Shown: positions 1 to 6,473, counted from the first letter of the stretch. The stretch: 8,296 bases of DNA from Deltaproteobacteria bacterium (GCA_021159525.1 JAGHEC010000101.1:1-8296), one strand, 5' to 3'. Program-made: numbers and translations. The notes: a model not told the origin generated them from the letters alone.

Positions 1-261
1 TGCTCCCGGGAGGATCGGCTTATTGAGCTGATGCGATTTTCTCATATCAGTGTATCAGGGAGATCTCAAGACCCCGTTAACGGTTACCTTTTTTAAGGGC
101 AAGGCAAGCCGTGAGAGCCGCCCATGAGGCAAGTCAAAACGGGCGCGCTCTCCTGCCCGCGTGTCGAACATCCGGGCCTATGGGACACGGCTCTGGTTGC
201 CCCCGGAAGGGATTTAGTCCAATGCAACTTGAATGGCCGGGCCGCGTGTGTGCGGACTCAA
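1..261. other. Gene-free left edge of the window
   Basis: No convincing gene is seen here. The stretch lies downstream of the minus-strand MBL gene. It contains a palindrome CTCCCGGGAG (3-12), a copy of the repeat end TTATTGAGCTGATGC (20-34), and a second palindrome CCGTTAACGG (74-83). It also has scattered GC-rich short inverted pairs, such as AGAGCCG near 113 facing CGGCTCT near 188. None has the stem-plus-U-run form of an intrinsic terminator for the MBL gene. A structured RNA is possible, but I recognise no family. Confidence 0.5.
20..34 (-). repeat. Partial copy of a dispersed repeat end
   Basis: TTATTGAGCTGATGC here is identical over 15 nt to 3839-3853, and its reverse complement matches the end of the repeat at 1290. 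Only this terminal motif is recognisable. If it belongs to a full element, the rest would extend toward or beyond the left edge of the window. Confidence 0.6.
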
Positions 262-1245
262 CTATGCAGGCACTCCTGTTGCGGCCTGCAATCTGATCAC
301 CGATCCCACGCTGTTGAGGATAAATGCCTCGGGAAAGGCCCGGGATATCTGGTGAATGGCCTTCCAGCCGGTACAGTGCATGGGGGACAGGACCCGGGGG
401 CCGAGCTTTTGGAATTCCGCGATGGTCTCTTCGATGATCTTTTCAAAAAAAGGGCCGGAGAGGTGAAATCCGCCCACCACGCCATAGACCTCCCGGATGC
501 CGGTGATCTTTCGGGCATAAAGGATGGTGTTGATGATCCCGGCGTGGCTGCACCCGGCAATGATTACGAGTCCCTTTCCTTTCAAATGGACCACGAGGGC
601 CTGATCGTCAGCAATGGGGTCGCTCACGGTCTTTCCATTGCGCTCCATACTCGCGTTGGGGAGCCCTTTCTCAAAGGAGGTGACCCGTTCCACTTCGCCC
701 GTGACCAGAACGGTCTCCTCGGCAAGAGGGGTGGGGGTCGTCCTTTCCATCAGGTCGATGTTCTGTTTCACAAGATCCTCTTTTACCAGGGTCTGGGGGA
801 AGAGGAGCCTGCGGCCGTCGGCCAGGCCGAAGAAACGGGGACCGTCAAACACGCCCGGATGAACCACCAGGGGAATTTTGTGGGGGATGCTGTCCAGCAC
901 CGGATAAAGAGAGCCGGTATGGTCCATGTGGCCGTGGCTGAGGGCCATGGCCTCCACCCGGCCCAGGTCCACTCCCAGCATGGCCACATTGTGCATGACC
1001 CCCATGTTGGTGTATCCCGCGTCCCAGAGGACCGTATGGGTTTCATTCCGTTTATAAACGGTCACCAGAAGCGACAGGCCGTGCTCCGCCAAAAGCGTGT
1101 CCGACGGGATGATCCCGCTTGTGGAAAGGGGCGGACGGGTCACAACGTCGGTATTAGTAAGGAGCACGTCCACATAGTTGTCCATAAGGGTGAGGATTTC
1201 CACACTGTCTACCGGCTGGATGGGCAAGGATGCTGTCTCATTCAT
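262..1245 (-). CDS. MBL-fold metallohydrolase, dihydropterin synthase-like (COG1237 type)
   Basis: This is a 327-residue cytosolic protein of the metallo-beta-lactamase fold. The metal-binding signature LSHGHMDHTG gives H104, H106, D108 and H109. Further ligand-type motifs are GCSHAG (H234), GGFHL (H261) and a late MHCTGW (H290). The combination HGHMDH, then AGCSHAGIINT, GGFHL and HCTG is the pattern of the COG1237 subfamily. Members of that subfamily are annotated as 7,8-dihydropterin-6-methyl-4-(ribofuranosyl)aminobenzene-5'-phosphate synthase, after an archaeal protein. In bacteria the substrate is generally unproven, so only fold and metal dependence are firm. The start is fixed by AGGAGG at 1253-1258, 7 nt before ATG. 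No signal peptide or membrane segment is seen. It lies 272 bp downstream of coaE, and the gap is filled with repeats, so it probably has its own promoter. A longer open frame on the opposite strand has no recognisable motifs. Confidence 0.9.
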   Translation of the reverse strand: MNETASLPIQPVDSVEILTLMDNYVDVLLTNTDVVTRPPLSTSGIIPSDTLLAEHGLSLLVTVYKRNETHTVLWDAGYTNMGVMHNVAMLGVDLGRVEAMALSHGHMDHTGSLYPVLDSIPHKIPLVVHPGVFDGPRFFGLADGRRLLFPQTLVKEDLVKQNIDLMERTTPTPLAEETVLVTGEVERVTSFEKGLPNASMERNGKTVSDPIADDQALVVHLKGKGLVIIAGCSHAGIINTILYARKITGIREVYGVVGGFHLSGPFFEKIIEETIAEFQKLGPRVLSPMHCTGWKAIHQISRAFPEAFILNSVGSVIRLQAATGVPA

Positions 1246-1289
1246 GGCTTTTCCTCCTTAGCCAGGCACATGGTTGTTTGATGAAAGGT

Positions 1290-1562
1290 ATCAGCTCAAT
1301 AATTAGCGCTTAACCGAAAAGCCTGTTTTTTCGGTCAAGAAATTCGAAATCCGAAACACGAAACAATGACAAAAGCACCAATGTCCCAATGGCAACAGGA
1401 TAATATTTCCAGCGTGTTACTTTAGGTCATTTTGTCATTTGATATTCGGATTTTTTTCGGATTTCCGATTTCGATATTCGGATTTTCGCTGAACAGGAGT
1501 TTTCGTTCAGGCAGTAATTAGGGGGATAACAGCGAACGTAGCGCCGGGGCAGGATGATTTTT
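1290..1562 (+). repeat. Dispersed repeat, copy 1, split by an insertion
   Basis: The two parts are 1290-1306 and 1515-1562. Joined across the insertion, with one TAATTAG counted once, they align over 58 nt with the reverse complement of 3794-3851 with 5 mismatches by my hand count. The conserved core includes GGGGGATAACAGCGA and CCGGGGCAGGA. The right part overlaps the 3' end of coaE and contains its stop codon. The left part lies 45 bp upstream of the MBL start codon. The second terminal inverted repeat seen in copy 2 is not present here, because the sequence passes straight into coaE. Confidence 0.8.
1307..1514. mobile_element. MITE-like 208-bp insertion with 7-bp target duplication
   Basis: The segment is bounded by direct repeats TAATTAG (1300-1306 and 1515-1521). 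Deleting it with one TAATTAG rebuilds a 30-nt stretch matching the intact repeat copy at 3822-3851 with one mismatch. Near the ends are imperfect inverted repeats CTTAACCGAAAAGCCTGTT (1309-1327) and, on the other strand, CTGAACGAAAACTCCTGTT (1492-1510), with 16 of 20 aligned columns identical. The arms extend inward with AT-rich motifs related to GAAATCCGAAA and AATGACAAAA on opposite strands. The left arm holds a hairpin ACCGAAAA/TTTTCGGT (1313-1335). The right arm carries GATATTCGGATTTT twice (1441-1454, 1473-1486). No transposase is encoded, so it would be non-autonomous. The base composition differs sharply from the flanking genes. Confidence 0.7.
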
Positions 1563-2261
1563 CTTCCGCTCCGGGCCTCCGGGCTGGTCACAACCCGAGC
1601 CCCCCCTCTGATCCTGTATCTCCGTGAGGCGCCCCCACAAGGCCGCAACCTGTTTTTCGGTCGCTTCCCTATCCCCCTCATTGTGGATCACAAAGTCGGC
1701 ATGGGCCGCCTTCTGGTCAATGGGGATCTGCGCATCCAGTATGCGCCGGGCCTCCTCCCGGCTGATCCGATCGCGCCTCATGAGCCGCTCTATCTGGATG
1801 TCGGGGGAAACATGGACCACCAGGACCTTGTGGACCAGAGCCGCTAATCGGACCTCAAAGAGGAGGGGGATCACCGCCTGAACAATGGCGCAAGGATCCT
1901 TTTTGGCCAGTTGCCTGATGCGATCGCGAAAGGCCTGGATAATGCGGGGATGGGTCATGGCCTCCAGCATACGTCGCTTGTCCGGGTCCTGAAACACAAT
2001 CCGCGAAAGGCGCTTTCTGTCCAGACCGCCGTCCAGCCCGACCACTTCCTGCCCAAAATATCCCACGATCTCCTGAAAGGCGGGTTGACCCGGGGCCGCC
2101 ACCTCCCTGGCCAGGATATCAAAATCCACGATCGGCGCTCCCAGCTCCTCCAGCATCAGGGCCACCGTGCTCTTGCCGCTGGCGATCCCGCCGGTAACGC
2201 CCAGTATCAGGAGGCTTCCCCTCTCGGGAAGAGCAAGATCGGGGCCGGCTGAATGAGTCAT
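1518..2261 (-). CDS. coaE: Dephospho-CoA kinase
   Basis: This enzyme phosphorylates the 3'-hydroxyl of dephospho-CoA with ATP, the last step of coenzyme A synthesis, in the cytosol. The 247-residue product shows the P-loop GGIASGKS (24-31). DFD (46-48) sits at the position of the catalytic aspartate motif. Other family motifs are HPRI (104-107), PLLFE (132-136), the lid-like RRDRISREEARRILDAQ (162-178) and DFVIHNEGD (189-197). It is longer than the roughly 200-residue norm at both ends. About 18 residues precede the usual start, and about 30 atypical residues follow the last conserved helix. The final 14 residues and stop lie inside a dispersed repeat (1515-1562). The start follows the stop of the upstream flavoprotein gene as TGAGATG, which suggests translational coupling. 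GGGAG lies 10 nt upstream. No better in-frame start is seen. Confidence 0.95.
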   Translation of the reverse strand: MTHSAGPDLALPERGSLLILGVTGGIASGKSTVALMLEELGAPIVDFDILAREVAAPGQPAFQEIVGYFGQEVVGLDGGLDRKRLSRIVFQDPDKRRMLEAMTHPRIIQAFRDRIRQLAKKDPCAIVQAVIPLLFEVRLAALVHKVLVVHVSPDIQIERLMRRDRISREEARRILDAQIPIDQKAAHADFVIHNEGDREATEKQVAALWGRLTEIQDQRGGSGCDQPGGPERKKNHPAPALRSLLSP

Positions 2262-2262
2262 C

Positions 2263-3633
2263 TCACGCCGGCTCCCAATTGCCAGGATTCATGATCCGGT
2301 TGGGGTCAAGGAGCTGTTTCACCTTTTGCATAAGTTCAACGGTATTCGGATCCATGTGCTTCAGCATCATCTGCTGGGCCCCCAACTCCCCCTTCCAGAT
2401 CATCCCGCCCAGATCCAGGGTGGTTCGATTCGATTCTTCCAGGGCCTGGCGCGTAGCTTCAACGTCCTTTTCATCGGCCCGGTTAAAAGAGTAGTTGAAC
2501 CCGAACATGACGCTGTGTCCCAAAAGAACCTGGTGCACATAGGAGCAGATCATTCCGTATTTGTGCGCAATCTCGATCCCCCTTTTCCAGGCGGCCGGGA
2601 CCTTGTCGATGGGGAGTATGGCGCCGGTGTACTCGAATCCGCCCCCCTTTCTGAAGTCCGCGGCCAGGGCAGCCAGGGGCGGCACATCCAGAAAGCGCTT
2701 GTTCAGGGCCGGATGGAGATTTTCCACAAAGGTGAACTTGCCCCCGCCCCCAACCCCGTCAAACAGGCGCTTGAAGGCCTTTTTTTTGAATTCCAGCTCC
2801 TCTTCGAAGTGGCCCGAGACAATGATGATGAAAAAGATGTGATTCATCCACTCGGGTTTTTCCTGACTGATAAGAAAAAAATCCTCCAAGAGATCCACCT
2901 GGGTGGCCTCGAAAATCCCTTGGGGGATCAGGTCCGCATCATCGGTGTAAAAAGCCAAAACCTCCCGGAAGGCCGGCTTGGGAAAGAGCTTTATGGAGAG
3001 CTTGGTGACGACCCCGGTGGTCCCGAACCACCCGATGAAAAGCCCCGGGAGTTCCGGAAGGGGCCCCCTGGTAAACCAGGAAGGCCCAATTGAACCCGAT
3101 CCCAGGGTGCAGATCTCGCCTGTGGGGAGGACCACCTCCATGCCGTTCACCATGTCCGAATTGATGCCGTACCGGGGGGAGATATGACCGTGGCCCTGGA
3201 TCAGGGCATTGCCGACCACCGTCACCGTGGGCGGGGCCTCGGGGGTGGAGTGCTGGAGCCGCGGGTGGTGTTTCTTGAGATAGGACTGGAGCTGGGCCTG
3301 GGATATCCCCGGTTCGATGAGGGCGTAACGGTTTATCTCGCTGACCTCGATGATCCGGTCCATTTGCTTCATGTCCAAGACGATCCCTCCCCGGTTGGGG
3401 ACCACCAGGGCCGAGAGGGTAAAGCCTCCTCCCAACGGTGTTACCGGGATCTTTTCCCTGTTGGCCAGGAGGACCACCTGCTGCACCTCCTCAACAGTCT
3501 TGGGCATGACCACATAGTCTACGCGGCGAGGGGGCTGGGCCCCCGAATCCCTGGAATAGATGAACAATTCTTCCGGTCGGTCGGACACCCTTGCTTCACC
3601 GACGATCTCCCTCAGTTGGCTGGATATGTCCAT
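2263..3633 (-). CDS. FAD-binding oxidoreductase, PCMH/GlcD type (paralogue 2)
   Basis: This 456-residue flavoprotein has an N-terminal PCMH-type FAD-binding domain (about 38-220) and a C-terminal FAD-oxidase-like domain (about 225-455). Visible family features are VVMPKTVEEVQQVV (41-54), PLGGGFTLSALVVPNRGG (66-83), IVLDMKQMDRI (84-94), GINSDMVNGMEVVLPTGE (156-173), GTTGVVTK (204-211) and the terminal DPNRIMNPGNWEP. It is colinear with, and about half identical by eye to, the plus-strand flavoprotein at 5085-6473. It probably oxidises a related small hydroxylated or phenolic substrate. No Fe-S partner lies beside it on this strand, so it may share those of the divergent cluster (inference). 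An upstream in-frame ATG at 3750 would add 39 residues read from repeat-like DNA. The ATG at 3633 is preferred because of its strong ribosome site and homology with the paralogue. Confidence 0.9.
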   Translation of the reverse strand: MDISSQLREIVGEARVSDRPEELFIYSRDSGAQPPRRVDYVVMPKTVEEVQQVVLLANREKIPVTPLGGGFTLSALVVPNRGGIVLDMKQMDRIIEVSEINRYALIEPGISQAQLQSYLKKHHPRLQHSTPEAPPTVTVVGNALIQGHGHISPRYGINSDMVNGMEVVLPTGEICTLGSGSIGPSWFTRGPLPELPGLFIGWFGTTGVVTKLSIKLFPKPAFREVLAFYTDDADLIPQGIFEATQVDLLEDFFLISQEKPEWMNHIFFIIIVSGHFEEELEFKKKAFKRLFDGVGGGGKFTFVENLHPALNKRFLDVPPLAALAADFRKGGGFEYTGAILPIDKVPAAWKRGIEIAHKYGMICSYVHQVLLGHSVMFGFNYSFNRADEKDVEATRQALEESNRTTLDLGGMIWKGELGAQQMMLKHMDPNTVELMQKVKQLLDPNRIMNPGNWEPA

Positions 3634-3637
3634 GAGG

Positions 3638-3645
3638 CCTCCTTT
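3638..3645 (-). promoter_or_regulatory. Ribosome binding site fixing the start at 3633
   Basis: AAAGGAGG on the minus strand lies 4 nt before the ATG at 3633-3631. It supports this start over the upstream in-frame ATG at 3750, which has no comparable site and would add a low-complexity, repeat-derived leader. Confidence 0.8.
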
Positions 3646-3660
3646 GAACGCGGAACTGGA

Positions 3661-3681
3661 TGCTGGTTGCTGCTTGCTGAA
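3661..3681. repeat. Three imperfect 7-nt tandem repeats
   Basis: The units TGCTGGT, TGCTGCT and TGCTGAA follow one another directly. They lie 28-48 nt upstream of the flavoprotein start codon at 3633, in its probable leader. Similar CCAGCA-rich runs are, from memory, common in intergenic DNA of this bacterial group. No function is claimed. Confidence 0.5.
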
Positions 3682-3739
3682 CACTGGTCCAAGCAAAGCG
3701 GAGATCCCGCAGCAGTCCCTGATTTCCAGGTGCTTTGTT

Positions 3740-3770
3740 CCGAAAAACAAGAAATTTTTCGGAATTTCTT
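3740..3770. promoter_or_regulatory. Two mutually exclusive hairpins upstream of the minus-strand flavoprotein
   Basis: Stem A pairs CCGAAAAA (3740-3747) with TTTTTCGG (3755-3762) around a 7-nt loop. Stem B pairs AAGAAATT (3749-3756) with AATTTCTT (3763-3770) around a 6-nt loop. Both are perfect 8-bp stems. They share 3755-3756, and each uses the other's bases as loop or flank, so they cannot form together. The site is 107-137 nt upstream of the start codon at 3633. Whether it is transcribed is unknown, and the low complexity means chance or an old mobile-element end are alternatives. Confidence 0.45.
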
Positions 3771-3778
3771 AACCGTAA

Positions 3779-3851
3779 CAGCTCAATAAAGAAAAAAATC
3801 TTCCTGCCCCGGTGATACGGTCGCTGTTATCCCCCCAATTATTGAGCTGAT
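3779..3851 (-). repeat. Dispersed repeat, intact copy 2, with 11-bp terminal inverted repeats
   Basis: CAGCTCAATAA (3779-3789) and TTATTGAGCTG (3839-3849) are perfect inverted repeats bounding a 71-bp unit. The 58 nt at 3794-3851 match split copy 1 in inverted orientation with 5 mismatches. The interior is a T-run next to a GC-rich core on the minus strand, with no coding potential. It sits in the divergent region between the two flavoprotein operons. No clear target duplication flanks it. Being short and intergenic, it resembles REP- or MITE-class repeats, though I recognise no named family. Confidence 0.75.
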
Positions 3852-3924
3852 GCCACCTGTCCGCCTTGGGGAATTTTAATTATGCTAATTTTTTCACGAT
3901 GTCAAACGGGAAATAGGTTTGTCC

Positions 3925-3955
3925 TTGACATATCGCAGCCCCTTCATCTAACAAT
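3925..3955 (+). promoter_or_regulatory. Candidate sigma-70 promoter for the plus-strand cluster
   Basis: A perfect TTGACA (3925-3930) is followed after 18-19 nt by a weak -10 region around TAACAAT (3949-3955). It lies about 100 nt upstream of the first plus-strand start, and an AT-rich stretch is upstream (3871-3896). The -35 box is good, but the -10 box matches TATAAT poorly, so the assignment is tentative. Confidence 0.4.
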
Positions 3956-4054
3956 AGCACCGAAACGGCTGCAACGGTTTTACATTTTCTATTTCAAGGC
4001 CTCACCTAATTCCGATGACGGCCTGCCCACACCAATCACCAAAGAGGAACGTCT

Positions 4055-5068
4055 ATGTATTCCCTCAAATTCGATATCAATGTGTGCCAGACCTGTCCCA
4101 CGGGCGACTGCCTGGTCAAATGCCAGTACCTCCATCTCGACAGGGACACGGCCGTGGCCGAGATGGTGAAGATCGGGAAGGGAGAGGACTCCTTTGTGCT
4201 CAACGATTGCGTCACCTGCTATGCCTGCGAGGAATATTGCCGCAGGGGAAATCACCCCTTCTATCTTATTACCGAGCAACGTCAGGAAAAGCGCATCCTG
4301 ACCGCGCCCAGGGCCATCACCCGGCAGTGGATCAATATCGGCGAGCCCCAGGGCAAATACCGGCTGGGCGAGGTGAACAAACGGGCCCTCTCCTTCGGGT
4401 TCATGCCGGAATTTTTAAGCTGGGTCGAGGGAAGGCTTTTTGAAGATGTCATGCCCTCCTATATTTTCGGCCAGGAGTTCTTCTGCAATGTGGTCTATAT
4501 CCACTTTGCCGAAACAAACATCATCAAGGAACGTCTCCCCCGGGTGATAGACAACTTCAGGAAATTGGGAGTCAGAGAGGTAATCTTTCTCCATGACGAG
4601 TGTTACGGGGCCTTTGCCCACCTGGCCCCGGCCTACGGGATTGAGGTGCCCTTCAAGCCGATCCATTACTATGAATATCTATACCGCCGACTGACGGAAC
4701 TAAAGGATCTCATTCGGCCCCTCAACATCCGGGCCGCCTATCAGCGGCCCTGTTCATCGCGGCTCTCATCGGATCAACACCACTTTGTGCGGGACATCAT
4801 GGAGCTGATCGGCGTGCACCTCGTGGAGCGGACGTATCAGGATGAAAACGCCCTTTGCTGCGGCGGAATCTTGGGCATGAACTACGGGTATGACCTGGCC
4901 CATGAAGTACAGCAGCGCAACATTGACGATATGAAGGCCCACGGCGCCGAGGCCTGCATCTTCAACTGCCCGGCCTGTCAAAGCACGCTGGAGCGCCTGG
5001 TGGCTAAACAGGGCATCGAACCCATGCATATGATCCATCTTTGCCGGAAGGCCATCGGCGAGATGTAA
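4055..5068 (+). CDS. HdrD/GlcF-like (Fe-S)-binding protein with CCG domain (Fe-S protein 1)
   Basis: This 337-residue electron-transfer protein starts with two cysteine quartets typical of [4Fe-4S] clusters. One is C11, C14, C19, C23 (spacing x2, x4, x3) and the other is C52, C55, C58, C62 (x2, x2, x3). The C-terminal half has one good CCG motif: C233, the pair C268-C269 in LCCGG, and C305/C308 in CPAC. This matches the noncubane-cluster domain of heterodisulfide reductase B/D and glycolate oxidase GlcF. The first CCG repeat is degenerate: only C144 and C183 (HDECYG) remain, and the central CC is missing. No membrane helices are seen. GAGG sits 7 nt before ATG. It is the first gene of the plus-strand cluster, 16 nt before the flavoprotein, so it is likely an electron-transfer subunit for it. 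The acceptor is unknown. Confidence 0.88.
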   Translation: MYSLKFDINVCQTCPTGDCLVKCQYLHLDRDTAVAEMVKIGKGEDSFVLNDCVTCYACEEYCRRGNHPFYLITEQRQEKRILTAPRAITRQWINIGEPQGKYRLGEVNKRALSFGFMPEFLSWVEGRLFEDVMPSYIFGQEFFCNVVYIHFAETNIIKERLPRVIDNFRKLGVREVIFLHDECYGAFAHLAPAYGIEVPFKPIHYYEYLYRRLTELKDLIRPLNIRAAYQRPCSSRLSSDQHHFVRDIMELIGVHLVERTYQDENALCCGGILGMNYGYDLAHEVQQRNIDDMKAHGAEACIFNCPACQSTLERLVAKQGIEPMHMIHLCRKAIGEM

Positions 5069-5084
5069 GTATCGGAGGATTGCC

Positions 5085-6473
5085 ATGACAGACATTGTCC
5101 AGTCGCTTGCCCGGATCGTGGGAGACGCCTATGTGTCCGACCGGCCGGAAGAGGCCTATTTCTATGCCCGGGACCCGGGACTCATGCCGCCCCATAAGCC
5201 CGACTGCGTGGTGGTGCCCAAGTCGGTGGAGGAAATCCAGGAGATCGTGCGCCTGGCCGCCAGGGAAAAGATCCCGGTGGTGCCCATGGGGGCCGGCCTG
5301 GCCCTGACCGGTCTGGTCATCCCCCTGAGGGGGGGGATCGTGATTGACATGAAACGGATGAACCGGATCCTGAAGGTGGATGAGATGGCACGGCACGCCA
5401 TTGTAGAGGGAGGAACTTCCCAGGGTTATCTTAAGGCCTATCTGGAGAAGCACCATCCACGGCTTCGCCACAGCATCCCCGACTCCCCGGCCACGGCCAC
5501 CATTGCGGCCAATGTGATGATCCACGGCCAGGGCAGGCTGACCCAGCAATATGGATTCAATTCCGACATGATCTGCGGGCTCGAGGTGGTCCTGGCATCA
5601 GGAGAGGTGTGCCGCATAGGCTCCGGCGCCCTGTCCCCGGACTGGTTTTCCAAAGGGCCGCCCCTCCCCGACCTGACCGGACTTTTTCTGGGCTGGTTCG
5701 GGGCCACCGGGATCATCACCAAGATCGGGGTCAAGCTGTACCCCAGAAAGAAGATGCGGGACGTGGAGATCTTTATCACCGACCGGGACAGCCTGGTCCC
5801 GGGCATGGTGTATGAACTGACCCATACGGAGATGGTGGAAGACATCAATATTTTTGCCCAGCCCAAGCCCATGATCTTCAAGGACAACCACCACATCACC
5901 CTGTTTTATACCGGCGATACGGAAGAAGAGATGGAATTCAAGCGCAAGACCATATGGCATTCCCTGGACCGGTTTATCAGGAGCAAGGACGGCGGGTTTA
6001 TGGGGGTTCCCCCGGCCATGAAGTCGACCCTCCTGGATATGCCCCAGCGGAGCGTCAGCCGGTTTGCAGACGTAAAAAAGGGCGGGGGCTTTGAATATTC
6101 AGGCCCCATTATCATGGTGGACAAGTATCCGGCGTGTGCGCGCAAGATCCTGGAACTGGCGGAAAAGTACGACCTGGGGTACTCCGGGATGGCACGCATC
6201 ATCGGCAGGAGCCACGCCATGATGTACGGCTTCGCCTTTACCTTCAACCGGGCCGACCCTGATATGATGGAACGGACCCGGCAGGCCTTGCATGAGGTGA
6301 GCGTTTTTGCCCTGGAGGCGGGGGGCGTTTTCTGGAAGGGCACGGCGGACGAGCAAAAAATGGCCATGCAAAAGATGGACCCCGCGACCCGCGGGCTCAT
6401 GGGCATGATCAAGAAACAGATGGACCCCCACGGCATTATGAATCCTGGAAACTGGGAGGTTACCGAGGTATGA
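5085..6473 (+). CDS. FAD-binding oxidoreductase, PCMH/GlcD type (paralogue 1)
   Basis: This 462-residue protein is the probable catalytic flavoprotein of the cluster. The PCMH-type FAD domain (about 38-222) shows CVVVPKSVEEIQEIV (41-55), PMGAGLALTGLVIPLRGG (67-84), IVIDMKRMNRIL (85-96), GFNSDMICGLEVVLASGE (157-174) and GATGIITK (206-213). The C-terminal domain ends with DPHGIMNPGNWEV. Known relatives oxidise 2-hydroxy acids (GlcD, D-lactate dehydrogenase) or 4-alkylphenols (vanillyl-alcohol oxidase, p-cresol methylhydroxylase). The stretch from SDM through the GLFLGWFGATG region reads more like the second group, but this is recall rather than an alignment. GGAGG (5074-5078) lies 6 nt before ATG. 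It is flanked by Fe-S genes on both sides, 16 nt after one and overlapping the other by 4 nt, which argues for a three-subunit complex. Its paralogue is the divergent gene at 2263-3633. Confidence 0.92.
   Translation: MTDIVQSLARIVGDAYVSDRPEEAYFYARDPGLMPPHKPDCVVVPKSVEEIQEIVRLAAREKIPVVPMGAGLALTGLVIPLRGGIVIDMKRMNRILKVDEMARHAIVEGGTSQGYLKAYLEKHHPRLRHSIPDSPATATIAANVMIHGQGRLTQQYGFNSDMICGLEVVLASGEVCRIGSGALSPDWFSKGPPLPDLTGLFLGWFGATGIITKIGVKLYPRKKMRDVEIFITDRDSLVPGMVYELTHTEMVEDINIFAQPKPMIFKDNHHITLFYTGDTEEEMEFKRKTIWHSLDRFIRSKDGGFMGVPPAMKSTLLDMPQRSVSRFADVKKGGGFEYSGPIIMVDKYPACARKILELAEKYDLGYSGMARIIGRSHAMMYGFAFTFNRADPDMMERTRQALHEVSVFALEAGGVFWKGTADEQKMAMQKMDPATRGLMGMIKKQMDPHGIMNPGNWEVTEV

Noticed and set aside
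55..171. 38-codon minus-strand frame beginning MFDTRAGERARF downstream of the MBL gene
   Set aside because: It is short, has no ribosome site that I can see and no recognisable product. It may be repeat-derived sequence.
95..240. Possible riboswitch or structured RNA in the left edge
   Set aside because: Several short GC-rich pairings exist, but no known riboswitch core could be matched and no gene start lies downstream on the plus strand.
124..1281. 385-codon open frame on the plus strand opposite the MBL gene
   Set aside because: It is longer than the gene it overlaps but has no recognisable motifs. The minus strand carries a full metal-binding signature and a strong ribosome site, so this is a GC-rich antisense shadow.
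1489..1510. Hairpin CTGAAC/GTTCAG just after coaE as a terminator
   Set aside because: The stem is 6 bp with a 10-nt loop, and there is no U-run in the coaE direction. It is better explained as part of the inserted element's end.
3634..3750. 39-residue N-terminal extension of the minus-strand flavoprotein
   Set aside because: The extension is read from repeat-like leader DNA, is absent from the paralogue, and the inner ATG at 3633 has a strong AAAGGAGG site.
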